Shown here one piece after another: positions 1 through 10,000 of a stretch of DNA of 61,552 bases; position 1 is the first letter of the stretch; each line of letters begins with the position of its first letter. Made by a program: the position numbers and the translations under genes. Below the pieces are notes generated by a model. The model made no database searches, was not told the DNA's origin, and saw only the letters and a list, made by a program, of their open reading frames with translations. This DNA is from Roseburia inulinivorans DSM 16841 (GTDB lineage: Bacteria > Bacillota > Clostridia > Lachnospirales > Lachnospiraceae): contig NZ_ACFY01000004.1 in the NCBI RefSeq assembly GCF_000174195.1, forward strand, positions 1 through 61,552. The letters run 5' to 3'.

Positions 1-1237
1 CATTATAAATGAATTTTTTATCAGGGATACCAGGTGTGATAATTCTTACGTCTACCCCTCGCTTAGCAGCCAGACATAACGCATGCGTCATTTCATCTGT
101 TATGATTAGATATGGAGTCATAAACCAACAATATTTTTCAGCTTTATTTATCATACTGATATAAACTTCTTCTCCGACCTGCTCATTATCCATAGGACTG
201 TCTGCATAAGGCTGAACAAAACCTGTTTGCTGTGCTTTATAATCGTAATGAATAATGTATTTACTAAAATCAGTATCATTCGTAGCTTTTTCACTAACAG
301 CATTCCACATTTCTAAAAATGTCACTGTAAGCGACTGAACAGCATCTCCTTCTAAACGAATACCTGTATCTTTCCACTGTCCATACGGGTGTGTGTAATT
401 AAAATATTCGTTTGCTAGATTATATCCACCTGTAAATCCGACTTTTCCATCAATAACTGTTATTTTTCTATGATCACGATTGTTCAAAAACAGATTTAAA
501 CCTGGCATAAACGGATTGAATACACGGCAATGAATTCCTATTGCCTCCATTTTTTTCACAAAATCTGTGTTAATAAAGCCTATAGAACCCATATCATCGT
601 AGAATACTCTAACTTCCACACCTGCTTTTACTCGCTCTTCCAGAACATCTTGAATCTTATGCCATGCTTCAGCGTCTTCTATCGCATGATATTCCATAAA
701 GATAAACTTTTGTGCTTTCTCCAAATCCTTAAGCTGTGCCTCTAATCCTTTCACTGCTTCATCAAAATACACAATATCCGTATTCTGATAGATTGGATAC
801 TGCGAATTTCTTTGTATATAACTTGCAATATTTCCTGCCTTCGGAATCGTTTCGTTTATTCTGTTTAAGCACTCCTGATTATCGGAAAGCATTGGTAACA
901 ATTTGCTATCAATTTCTGCATATCGCTCACGCATTTTATGTGTGCCGCCATTCAAACCAATCAACAAATACAGGCCTACACCCATAATTGGGAAAATTAG
1001 AATTAAGATGACCCAAGGCATTTTCATAGAGGATGTCTTATCTGATGCATACAATCCCAAAACTAAAATTCCACTTAAAATCCTTGTAAATAGATTTATG
1101 ATTTCTGCATATTCATTTAAGCGTGTTACAATAGTAATAATAAAAACTACTTCTAGAAGAATGCAGACTATGGAAAAACACAATCGTTTTACTCCGTTTT
1201 TTGTTTTCGCTTTTCCTTCTAAAGTATCTTGTTTCAT
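1..1237 (-). CDS. cls: Cardiolipin synthase, C-terminus cut by window edge
   Basis: This membrane phospholipase D-family enzyme would join phosphatidylglycerol units into cardiolipin. The visible 412 codons start at an ATG at 1237 behind a GAAAGG site. Hydrophobic helices lie near residues 18-40, 50-65 and 73-95, as in bacterial Cls N-termini. The first HKD motif is intact: H256, K258 and D263 followed by GG, after the sequence NNRDHRK. The second HKD motif would lie beyond the window start. The gene begins 36 bases after the alarmone synthetase stop and may be cotranscribed with it. Base composition is clearly more AT-rich than the BREX genes. The family is certain; whether it is chromosomal flank or ICE cargo is open. 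Confidence 0.9.
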   Translation of the reverse strand, partial: MKQDTLEGKAKTKNGVKRLCFSIVCILLEVVFIITIVTRLNEYAEIINLFTRILSGILVLGLYASDKTSSMKMPWVILILIFPIMGVGLYLLIGLNGGTHKMRERYAEIDSKLLPMLSDNQECLNRINETIPKAGNIASYIQRNSQYPIYQNTDIVYFDEAVKGLEAQLKDLEKAQKFIFMEYHAIEDAEAWHKIQDVLEERVKAGVEVRVFYDDMGSIGFINTDFVKKMEAIGIHCRVFNPFMPGLNLFLNNRDHRKITVIDGKVGFTGGYNLANEYFNYTHPYGQWKDTGIRLEGDAVQSLTVTFLEMWNAVSEKATNDTDFSKYIIHYDYKAQQTGFVQPYADSPMDNEQVGEEVYISMINKAEKYCWFMTPYLIITDEMTHALCLAAKRGVDVRIITPGIPDKKFIYN

Positions 1238-1273
1238 ATATATTCCAACCTTTCTACTCGATCAAATTTCTGC

Positions 1274-1954
1274 TTAAATTTCGTGGAACATACCAATTTT
1301 GTCTTTTATTCTCTGCATTTCATTATCTGCATCAATGATAGCTCTTGCAGAATGAAGTAATTCTTCACTTATCTCTTCATATCCAGGCATTTCTTCAATG
1401 CCTTTTTTATAACGAAGCTGATGTTCCAACGTTGCCCAAAAATCCATCCCATTAGTTCGTATTTGAAGTTCTACACGCATAGGTGTTTTACCCTTAGCAA
1501 AAAATACAGGAATCTCAACAATCATGTGATAGCTTCGATAGCCATTTGGTTTGGGATTTTTTATATAATCCTTTACTTCAATAACTTTGATATCATCTTG
1601 TTGTGTGATCAAATCAGATATCATATAAATATCATCAATAAACGCACAAACTATTCGAACACCCGCTACATCATTTAGATATGTTTGTATATTCTCTGTT
1701 GTAAAATCATGTCCCATTTTCTGCAGTTTATTATAAATACTATTGGGCTTCTTAATTCTTGTTTTTATAAAAGAAATAGGATTTCGATTGTTCTCAGCTG
1801 AAAATTCATCATCCAAAACCTCAAGTTTAGTTTGTATCTCCCGAATAGCACAACGATACATCATCATTAAATTATAAAATTTTGTAGCATTATTTAAAAA
1901 CTGTAGTGATTCCGGACTGTCCATCCTGAGTTTTTTTACTTCATCTTTTGTCAT
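1274..1954 (-). CDS. Small alarmone synthetase (RelQ/YjbM-like)
   Basis: A 226-aa protein with a RelA/SpoT nucleotidyltransferase domain and no HD hydrolase, TGS or ACT domain, so a stand-alone (p)ppGpp-type synthetase is expected. Visible motifs are the basic stretch TRIKKPNSIYNK (about 75-86), DVAGVRIVC (105-113), NGYRSYH (147-153) and ELQIRT (172-177) followed by DFWATLEH. These are the usual substrate-binding segments of the RelQ group. It starts 58 bases after the brxL stop with an AGAAAGGA site and no terminator between, so BREX read-through is likely. It is AT-rich unlike BREX. A role in growth arrest linked to phage defence is inference; an ordinary housekeeping RelQ is the alternative. 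Confidence 0.85.
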   Translation of the reverse strand: MTKDEVKKLRMDSPESLQFLNNATKFYNLMMMYRCAIREIQTKLEVLDDEFSAENNRNPISFIKTRIKKPNSIYNKLQKMGHDFTTENIQTYLNDVAGVRIVCAFIDDIYMISDLITQQDDIKVIEVKDYIKNPKPNGYRSYHMIVEIPVFFAKGKTPMRVELQIRTNGMDFWATLEHQLRYKKGIEEMPGYEEISEELLHSARAIIDADNEMQRIKDKIGMFHEI

Positions 1955-2012
1955 GGAACTTTCCTTTCTACCTCATTCCTGATTTCAAAACATTCTTTCA
2001 TTCAGAGACCTG

Positions 2013-4133
2013 TTACTCTACCCCCAACGCCTTAAACACCGCATCTTCCGCACTGCTGTAGAAAATCAGATTAAAACTCCCCACCAGCTCCGGCGGCACA
2101 GTGCCAAGGTCTGCTGCACTGGTAATCGGAAGCAGCACTTTCTTTGCTCCGCTATCGAGGCACACCTGCAAACTATTGGCAAGCTCGTCCACTTTCAGAA
2201 TCGTGCCGCTGATGCTGATTTCTCCCAGCACGGCAAGTGTACTGACTGTAGGCCGTCCAAGAGCGATGCTGCATAGTGCAATCAATGTAGGCAATGCCAG
2301 CTTTCCAGTCATGCCAATGCCTTGTAAATCCTGATAGTTGATGATGTAATCCCGCATCGTAGTACTGATGCTGCCACTGATGCGATTTCCGTTAGCTTTC
2401 AGGAAATTGAACGCCGTATTCGTGGATTCCTTGCAGTCACGATCGCTGCCAAGGCCAGTACGTTCAAATTTTCCGTTGCCGGGCAGCATCTGGCTTTCGA
2501 GGCGGAATACACCGATCATACCGGACTTACCCTGACTTACGGTATATACCTGTCCAGGATTGCAGATACCATCAGGAATGAGTTTGCCGCCGCCCTGCTC
2601 TGGCACGGAAACAAATTTTTCTTCAAAGGTATCAAGATCAATATAGCTGAAGTTCACATCATAGAATTCCATTCCACCCAGTTTTTTCAGCTGCTCCTTG
2701 ACGCGACGGCGCATTTCCAGCGCAAATACAAGAATTTCTTCAATCTGTTCCTTCGTGAACTCCCCATCCGGATATAGCAATTTCACATAGCCGCCTACGA
2801 TCTTGCGGACAGCAATCGTATCGCGCTGGTTCAGGTTCTTTCCAAGGCGGAAATACTTATCCAACGCATCACCATACTGTTCTTTCCGCAGTTCTCGGAT
2901 AAACTCTGCCAAGTAATCCGTGATAAAGCCGTAATCATTGGTAAAATGCTCCGGACGGAACTTCGGAATCTCCCAGCCTGGAATGTAGCAATGCAGACGG
3001 TCAAGAAAGGCGGTGTCCGTTCCCATCTCCGGCGGGAACGGGTCAAACAGAGAGGAAGTCTTAAGCAACACATCCACGCTCTGATTGATGTTTCCTACAA
3101 AGACCATAGAAGCCGATGCTGCCTTTTCCTCTTTGCCGCGGGCAAAGGAGCCGGAAGCCATATAGTCTTTCATAATTTGAATGCCGTCTTTGTCCTTAAA
3201 CTTGATTCCGGCAACCTCATCAAAGGCAACGCAGTCCCATAAGCCTACCAAACCTACGGTTTTGCGCCCCATATTGTAAAACAAATTTGCAACGGTCGTC
3301 TGACCACCGGATACCAGGATACTGTTCGGGCTGATTTCTTTATAGATATGGGACTTGCCTGTGCTGCGCGGCCCCAATTCACAGAGATTGAAGTTGTTCT
3401 CCACCAACGGCAGCATACGCGCAAGCAGCAGCCACTTTTCCCGATTGTTCAACTGTTCTGGCTCATATCCGCAGGAACGCAGCATAACATCCATCCACTC
3501 TTCCTGTGTGAATGCCTTGCGTCCCTCTCGAACTTCTTCAATGTCGACATGGGGCATCTGAATCGGAGTCAGCTTATGGATGCTGATGGGAGAGATGTCC
3601 TTCTGCTTTTTCTGTTTAGAGGAAATCGGCTGTCCATCTATATCCGTGATTCCAAAGTTGCTGTCTCCCTCAGACTCATATTCCAGCTGCACGATGCACC
3701 AGATACCGCCGCAAAGCAGCCGGTCATATTTTTCCGGATAATCATCCGTAATCGGCACATTGGTGAGACCAAGGTTAGAGAACTCTGCAAAAAAGCAATC
3801 CTTTTTGATGTCCAGATGCACGGTCACCATATCAATAATGGTATGGTGACCGTTCTTGCGCAGTTGTGAGAGAATTTTCTGAGCCTCATCCGGGCGGACA
3901 AAATTATCTGCCAGAATTCGTTTTACATTCTGAACGCCCTGCTCAATGATTGTCTCATCGTCTGAACTACAATACTGACCCAGCAGGAACTCCAGCACAT
4001 AGACCGGAACATTCGCTCCTTCTTTTATTTTCTTTGTCAGGTCTTTGCGGACGATCCGACCGTCAAAGTTGCTGCGCAGCTTCCGGCGCAGTTCTTCACG
4101 GGTATCATCTGCCGCCATATCCATCATTTCCAT
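2013..4133 (-). CDS. brxL: BREX protein BrxL (AAA+/Lon-like)
   Basis: The last gene of the BREX type 1 operon, 706 aa. BrxL is a ring-forming AAA+ protein needed for phage exclusion. The N-terminus carries the family signature VRKDLTKKIKEGANVPVYVL. The Walker A motif GPRSTGKSH lies near residue 259 and an FDE Walker B near 304. The C-terminal part (about 520-706) resembles a Lon protease domain, ending with ISISGTILKVDELANSL, but I do not see the classical Lon GPSAG serine motif, so proteolysis is not supported. Length fits the family. It lies 23 bases after pglZ. The chosen ATG follows an AGGAGG at a slightly long distance; the ATGs at codons 3 and 4 are alternatives. Confidence 0.95.
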   Translation of the reverse strand: MEMMDMAADDTREELRRKLRSNFDGRIVRKDLTKKIKEGANVPVYVLEFLLGQYCSSDDETIIEQGVQNVKRILADNFVRPDEAQKILSQLRKNGHHTIIDMVTVHLDIKKDCFFAEFSNLGLTNVPITDDYPEKYDRLLCGGIWCIVQLEYESEGDSNFGITDIDGQPISSKQKKQKDISPISIHKLTPIQMPHVDIEEVREGRKAFTQEEWMDVMLRSCGYEPEQLNNREKWLLLARMLPLVENNFNLCELGPRSTGKSHIYKEISPNSILVSGGQTTVANLFYNMGRKTVGLVGLWDCVAFDEVAGIKFKDKDGIQIMKDYMASGSFARGKEEKAASASMVFVGNINQSVDVLLKTSSLFDPFPPEMGTDTAFLDRLHCYIPGWEIPKFRPEHFTNDYGFITDYLAEFIRELRKEQYGDALDKYFRLGKNLNQRDTIAVRKIVGGYVKLLYPDGEFTKEQIEEILVFALEMRRRVKEQLKKLGGMEFYDVNFSYIDLDTFEEKFVSVPEQGGGKLIPDGICNPGQVYTVSQGKSGMIGVFRLESQMLPGNGKFERTGLGSDRDCKESTNTAFNFLKANGNRISGSISTTMRDYIINYQDLQGIGMTGKLALPTLIALCSIALGRPTVSTLAVLGEISISGTILKVDELANSLQVCLDSGAKKVLLPITSAADLGTVPPELVGSFNLIFYSSAEDAVFKALGVE

Positions 4134-4156
4134 ACGGAATTCCTGCCTCCTCTATA

Positions 4157-6679
4157 TCAGAATCCGAATCCAAAGTCATCTGCAAAGGCAATGTCCATGA
4201 TGACAGGCTGCCTCCACTGCTCCAGACCGCTTTCTTCGTCGTAAACCACAAGGTAATACTGCTTGTCCTTGTCATATTTCTTATTCTTGAATGTGAACCG
4301 CATCCGGAAGATACGCTTCTGCGCATTTTCCTCACGACTGTCCGCCACATAACTGTTTTCGTTCGAGATTTTCTCATTGTCTTCCGAGAGGAAGAAAATG
4401 CGGTATTTTGCAGCTTTTACAGTATCGCTAACGGCATCCGACTGAATAAAGTCCATGGACGTGATCAGGTTCGTAATCTTATGGACAATGCTGACCAGAG
4501 CAATCTCTGCATTCTTTGTTTCCATGTGACCGCGCTCCATCTTAAACTCCAGCACCGGCACCAGCATTTCCTGCGGTGAGGAACCGCCATGCACATAGTT
4601 AGCACCGCCTCCGGCCACCTTAAAGACATTGCTGCTGACAGGATAGGACACCACCTTGCTGTCCTCGTTCCCCAGAATGCGTCCCATGCTCATATGGTCG
4701 ATGCCATCATCTTCCAGTGTCGCCTTGGACACAATAAATCTGCGATTGACAAATGCTTTGTCCGCACTTTTCCCGGAAATCTTGTCACTTTCTGTCAGCT
4801 TATCACGCTTGTAAATAAAGCCATGATCGGCAGTGACGATAAAATGATAGGTGTTGCCGCTGACGGAGATTCGATGAATCAAATCCACAATTTCCTGAAC
4901 GGCTTCCTCACACGCATGAAACACCTCATCCTCGGTATTTGCCTTGTCTCCACGCGCGTCGATCTGATTATGGTATACATAGATGATCTGACGTTTTGTC
5001 AGCACATCTCGCAGCTCTGCCACTTTCAGATTTTTGATATCATCGAACTGTACACAGACACTATCCGGGTTATAGCTTTGCAGCACCTGCTGCCGACCTG
5101 CCAGATTATCGCAAAGGATACCATCTACCAGCACCTGGAAGTCATCCGTCATCTCCAGTGTTTTATGCGGTAAAAGTGCTGCCATACCGAGCCTTGTATA
5201 AGACGGCAGGACACTTAGTTGTACGGAAAGTTTTGCCGTGCATTTCGGGTCATCCTGCATTCGGGCAAACAATTCCTGTCCGACCTCGTAACGCATGGCA
5301 TCCGAAATGATGACCACGGTGCGTTCCTTGGTATAGCGCAGGTTGGCATTGTAAAACTCCCGCTGCAACGGAATTGCCGAAAATGCGGCATCCTGCTGGA
5401 TTCCAGCATTCCATGCTGGGAGCAGACAAGCCAGATATTCGTTCGTGTAGATATTTTCCACCAGCTCCCGAAGCGACTCAAAGCTTTCCGTGCTCTCCAG
5501 CTGGTCGTAATAATAGTAGAATTTCCGATACTGCTGATCCATATTGTAATCCGCAGCAAGATATCGGTCGATGATTGGCTTTAAGCCATCTGCGGCATGG
5601 TAATCCGCTTCCTTCACCATGCTGTATGCACTGGAAAGCATCTGATAGGTTTTCCCGGTCTTTCTGCCAAAGTGCATTTTAGCCCGTTTTTCACAGAGTT
5701 CCGGAATGGTAAATCCGTTTACGATTGCACCGATATCTTCCGAAACAAGTCTGCCAATGAGCCACTTTACCAGCACCTGATCCACGGCAAGGAAAGTGTC
5801 GCACTCCACCAAATCGTCCACTCGCATTCCTGCAAATGCCGAAAGAACATTCAGCCCTTTGGCAACGTGCGTCGACAGAGCGTCGTATTTGTCCCGGTAC
5901 AGGACGCTGTTCATCAGGCTATCGAGAAATGCGATGATATTGCCGGACTTGTAGGAGACAAAGCTCTTCCATGCTGCCGGAAGCTCTGCCTGCACATATC
6001 GCCCAGTATAAGTAACGAACAATGTTACCAGCAGCCGTTCCAAACTCGGTTTTGTATCGGTGTATCCGAAATGCTGCTCACAGAGCTGCCAGAATGCAGA
6101 CAGCAGGTCGTATTTTTCAAACTCCTGCAAGAAAGCATTGTCCACCAGCTCGCCATCTGTCAACACGATGCGCACGACTTCCTCAAAAGAGCAGGTACGC
6201 GCCTTGCAGACTGCACTTAGCAGACCGACAAGGATATTTTCTTCATTGAAGTTTTCGATTTCCAAATCATAGAACCGCTGAGTGCGCTCTTTGTTGGCGA
6301 AAAACTTGATGTGCTTCTCAATAACCGGCTTGTACTTTTCCTCAATACCCAGGTCAACCGACAGCAAGGAGGCTCGGTCAGCAAAGAACCGTCTGGAATA
6401 CAGCATTGTGTCTTCCAGATGGTTGTCCCTTACATCCGGTTTAGGAAACGGTGCATAGATCAGATAATTCGTGGTCTTATCCACACGCTCAAGAAAATAC
6501 TTTGTATAGAACTGGTTATCCGGCTGGAGATGGTAGATCTTCGCATTCTGAAGCTCCACCGTCTCCATATCCTCGGCAAATTCCGCCTTGTCATCGTACC
6601 AGAAAACCAGTTTCCGGGTCTCCCCGGTAAATTCCGCATTCAGGCGGTCTATAATTTGTTTCAGGTTCAATTCTGCCAT
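4157..6679 (-). CDS. pglZ: BREX type 1 alkaline-phosphatase-like protein PglZ
   Basis: An 840-aa PglZ of the BREX-1 type A group. The alkaline phosphatase superfamily core is visible: the metal-binding segment VVIISDAMRYEVGQEL in the middle of the protein and FIVTADHGFIYKR further on, giving the Asp and Asp-His metal ligands. The N-terminal region with KLVFWYDDKAEF matches the family start. PglZ is required for BREX defence and, in most systems, for the host methylation mark. Its ATG lies inside the end of the preceding small gene (13-base overlap), so translation of the two is probably coupled. No frameshift or missing segment is seen. Confidence 0.95.
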   Translation of the reverse strand: MAELNLKQIIDRLNAEFTGETRKLVFWYDDKAEFAEDMETVELQNAKIYHLQPDNQFYTKYFLERVDKTTNYLIYAPFPKPDVRDNHLEDTMLYSRRFFADRASLLSVDLGIEEKYKPVIEKHIKFFANKERTQRFYDLEIENFNEENILVGLLSAVCKARTCSFEEVVRIVLTDGELVDNAFLQEFEKYDLLSAFWQLCEQHFGYTDTKPSLERLLVTLFVTYTGRYVQAELPAAWKSFVSYKSGNIIAFLDSLMNSVLYRDKYDALSTHVAKGLNVLSAFAGMRVDDLVECDTFLAVDQVLVKWLIGRLVSEDIGAIVNGFTIPELCEKRAKMHFGRKTGKTYQMLSSAYSMVKEADYHAADGLKPIIDRYLAADYNMDQQYRKFYYYYDQLESTESFESLRELVENIYTNEYLACLLPAWNAGIQQDAAFSAIPLQREFYNANLRYTKERTVVIISDAMRYEVGQELFARMQDDPKCTAKLSVQLSVLPSYTRLGMAALLPHKTLEMTDDFQVLVDGILCDNLAGRQQVLQSYNPDSVCVQFDDIKNLKVAELRDVLTKRQIIYVYHNQIDARGDKANTEDEVFHACEEAVQEIVDLIHRISVSGNTYHFIVTADHGFIYKRDKLTESDKISGKSADKAFVNRRFIVSKATLEDDGIDHMSMGRILGNEDSKVVSYPVSSNVFKVAGGGANYVHGGSSPQEMLVPVLEFKMERGHMETKNAEIALVSIVHKITNLITSMDFIQSDAVSDTVKAAKYRIFFLSEDNEKISNENSYVADSREENAQKRIFRMRFTFKNKKYDKDKQYYLVVYDEESGLEQWRQPVIMDIAFADDFGFGF

Positions 6680-7038
6680 ATCATTGTCCTTTTTTCCTGT
6701 GATTGGTCTTTATCTCTTACAAGAGAACTCAGCAATAGCTTCATCTTTTTCCGGTAGAACTTTGTTCTTTTGATGTACCGTGGAATCGTCATGTGATACG
6801 CCTGCATAAATTCCAGTATCCATGCCAGATCATAGGATTTCTCGGTTGACCAGTCACGATATTTTCTATGACAGACAAGCCAGACACCAATGATATTGTA
6901 ATCCAACGCATCTTCATCGGTTTCATCTTGAATACAATGACCGCAGAGGAAGCGGTATGCCACCGGATCATGGGCATATGTACGTTCAAAACGCTGCCAT
7001 GCCGCCGCGACATCATCCTTTGTCCAGTGATTTTGCAT
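6667..7038 (-). CDS. Unrecognised small protein inside the BREX operon
   Basis: A 123-aa protein between pglX and pglZ, not one of the six core BREX-1 genes. I chose the ATG at 7038 (MQNHWTKDDV) because GGAGGGAG lies 7-10 bases upstream; an earlier ATG at 7059 has no good site. The sequence is rich in Trp, Tyr and basic residues, with a possible CGHC pair near residue 33 and a strongly basic C-terminal third (PRYIKRTKFYRKKMK). No transmembrane helix or known domain is recognised. It begins 26 bases after the pglX stop and overlaps pglZ by 13 bases, so it is a true operon member. A DNA-binding or PglX/PglZ accessory role is only a guess. Confidence 0.75.
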   Translation of the reverse strand: MQNHWTKDDVAAAWQRFERTYAHDPVAYRFLCGHCIQDETDEDALDYNIIGVWLVCHRKYRDWSTEKSYDLAWILEFMQAYHMTIPRYIKRTKFYRKKMKLLLSSLVRDKDQSQEKRTMIWQN

Positions 7039-7064
7039 TTTCCCACTCCCTCCGGTCATTTTTC

Positions 7065-10000
7065 TTATTTCTTTTCTTTCACCATGATATTCTTACTGTC
7101 TGCCAGCACCTCATAGAACTTGCCGTCCTGGGCGGTCTGGAGCTTACGGTAGTTGACCTTTACGCCGTCATCAAGGTCAAGCTCGATACGGGAAAGTGCC
7201 AGATGGCTGATCTTCTCATCGTATTCCCGGCATTCCTTCAGCTGCTTGGCAAGTTTATCCTTGCGCTTGGAGGCTGCTGCCACCTCGCGGGCATTCCCGC
7301 TGTGATCCATCATATCCTGCATCCGGTTAATCTCAGATTCGTACACGCGCTGCATTTTGTGCAGGTAGTCGATACGCAGGTTGCCGATGGTATCCGGCGT
7401 ATAGCGGTGCAGGTAAACCAGTGCCTTAAAGCCGTTCTGCTTGCCACTGTCAAACAGCCAGTAGATCGGACGCTTGCCGGAACCGGTAACAGAATAGGTC
7501 TGGCAGTGATCCTTGAAGAAATCGTTCAGGAAGTAGTTACGGATAATCTCCCGGCTGGTGCTGCCCTTATTGCCAAGGGCTTTTGCGATATAATCGAGGT
7601 TTTCTTCCAGCGTATCTGCACCATACACCGCTTTCAGCCATGCACACAGGCGCGATACGATATCATCGTCCAGATATTCTTCATCGGTGATAGGGATAAC
7701 ATTATCTTCGTCCGGAATATAGCTCTGGTATTTGCTGCTATCCCACTCGCCGCCTGCATAGGCCAATCCTTCTACATCCAGCGAGTAGCGGCCAAACATG
7801 CAGCCCACGGCGTAGCTGAGCAGACTCTTGATATCCCGCTGCAAGTCGGCCTTACGCACCGTCACATCTTTATCTTCCACTTCCGGGGTCAGCTCGTCCT
7901 GTAAGCCGTAAATGTCAATAAAAATGCGGTTCAGCTCTTCCTCGTTGGTTTTTAGCTGGTTAAAGCGGTCTTCACATTCTGACTGCCACAGGGTAAAGGC
8001 TTCGTAAATCGTGGAAACGTTGCGGAGTAATGGGTGCTTCTTAAAGTCCCAAGAGACTTCAAAAGAATCCCAATCGGCTTTGCTTTGCTCTTCTGCATCA
8101 ATTCCCAAGTCAATAATAACATCATCGTTTTTAGTGGAAATATATGGAAGTTTTTCAATGTTCCCGTTATTGTAGTCTAAGGTTGGGGATAAAATTCCCA
8201 AAAAATGTTGTGCTACGCAAGAATTCAAATATGATAGAATCAAAAAAACATTCGTTTCATCACGCATAAATGCTTTAGAGCCCTTACTATCAAAAATGTA
8301 TCCCGGTTCCGAATAACGCATTGATATGTTACCAGAGCTTAATGCAGACCAAGAAATTCCCTCTGCAAAATATTTATCTTCACTTCTCAGTTCCTTGCTG
8401 TAGCTTCCATAATTTTCCGTTACGCATTTCTTCATTTCCTCGCCGTCGTTAAACCAATTAACAACATACGAATTGTTACCATACCATCTTCTAAACTCTC
8501 CACCTTTATTATAAGGAAACCATTTCTTTTGACTTACTTTTGCCTGCTCAGCCGATTTAGACGAGAATCCAATCTTTTCAAAGCTGCATTCCGGCCAAAA
8601 TCGTAGAAACCTATTATTATCTGTAGTAGACATACCATTTCGCGCATCAATATGGCTTCTCAAGCAATCCTCTGAAAACAATTTGAACACGTGAGAACTT
8701 GTCCAGTATGCAATAGGGCTTCCAGCGATATTTTTGAAATCTGCTTGGTTAGCAGTATACAGCGTATCTTTTTTTATAAATAATTCTTCTTTTCCTTTTG
8801 GTGTAGTTGCACTGATTAACCGACAATAACTACCATTATACTCTGGCACATAACTTTCTCTCTGTACAAATGCCACAGTCTGAACAACTTCACCACCAAT
8901 TTCTTCAAACGCACGAGCTCCCAAATGCGCCATATTAACTATATCCATCTGAAGCATCTTCTTGCGCAATTTCTCAAATGTTGCTAGGAACATCCAAGAA
9001 TGTTGTGTTATCATTGCTTGAAATCCATTGGCTACGATCATTTCCTTGCAATGTTCAATAAAAACAGCGTATAGGTCAGCTTTGCTGTCCACATAATTGT
9101 CTTTCAGAAAAGCATTTACTCTTTTATCCAATTTGCTGGTTCCAGCATAGGGCGGATTCGTGCAGGTAACCCAATACTTCCGTGCCATCGTCTCACCGAT
9201 ATCAATGAGTCGGTTCAGCTGCTCGGCGGTATCTTCCACGCCCACGCTGTCCATGCTGATCTGACCGTCGGTATCTTCCGCTGCCACAAACCGACGCAGC
9301 AAATCCCAGTTATAGCTCTCCACATTCAGGATAGAGCCGTATTCCTTGGCATCGGTCAGGGTGTCCAGCAAACCTTCCAGCTGCATTTTGGCCGCGTTCT
9401 TCTCGATATCGTCCATTCCTGCGCCGAAATATTTCAGGTGTGCACGGTTGATGCTGTTGCTCTCCTGAATGGCATAGACATGGCAGGTGTTCTCACCGTT
9501 TAAGATACGGCGGTTGTACTGCCGTGCTTTCATCATCACGGCAAAGTACGCCAACTGATAGGCACGATCATCAATATCCAGACCGTAGATGTTATGTTCC
9601 AGAATGCTCTTTGCAGCATCACGCTGGCTGTAGCCGGCACTCTCGTAAATCTGCATCAGCACATCAAAAGCATATACCAGGATATGACCGGAACCCATGC
9701 AGGGGTCAATGAGCTTGATATCTTCTGGGTTCAGGGCAGCGTACTCTTTGCGAATTTCTGCCAGTTTTACCTGCACCTCCGGCTCCTGCTGTGCTTCTTC
9801 CAGATAGTATTTCCAGTTTTCTTTCAGGTCGCATTCCGGGTGTCCTTCCACCCACAGACGGCCAAGGCTGTTTTCCACCATGTAACGAACGATCCAGTCC
9901 GGGGTAAACAGCTGGGTCACGGCAGGGATTTCCTCTTTGGTGATCTTGCCGCTTTTGGCAAAGGCAGCGGCCTTCGGCTCAGTGTTGTAATACTGGTACA

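Noticed and set aside
530..1277. Plus-strand frames in the first 1.3 kb
   Set aside because: Antisense to the cardiolipin synthase gene, which has clear HKD and membrane segments.
8040..9150. Insertion of a separate gene inside pglX
   Set aside because: The pglX frame is continuous through the AT-rich block and no independent ORF with a start site is present.
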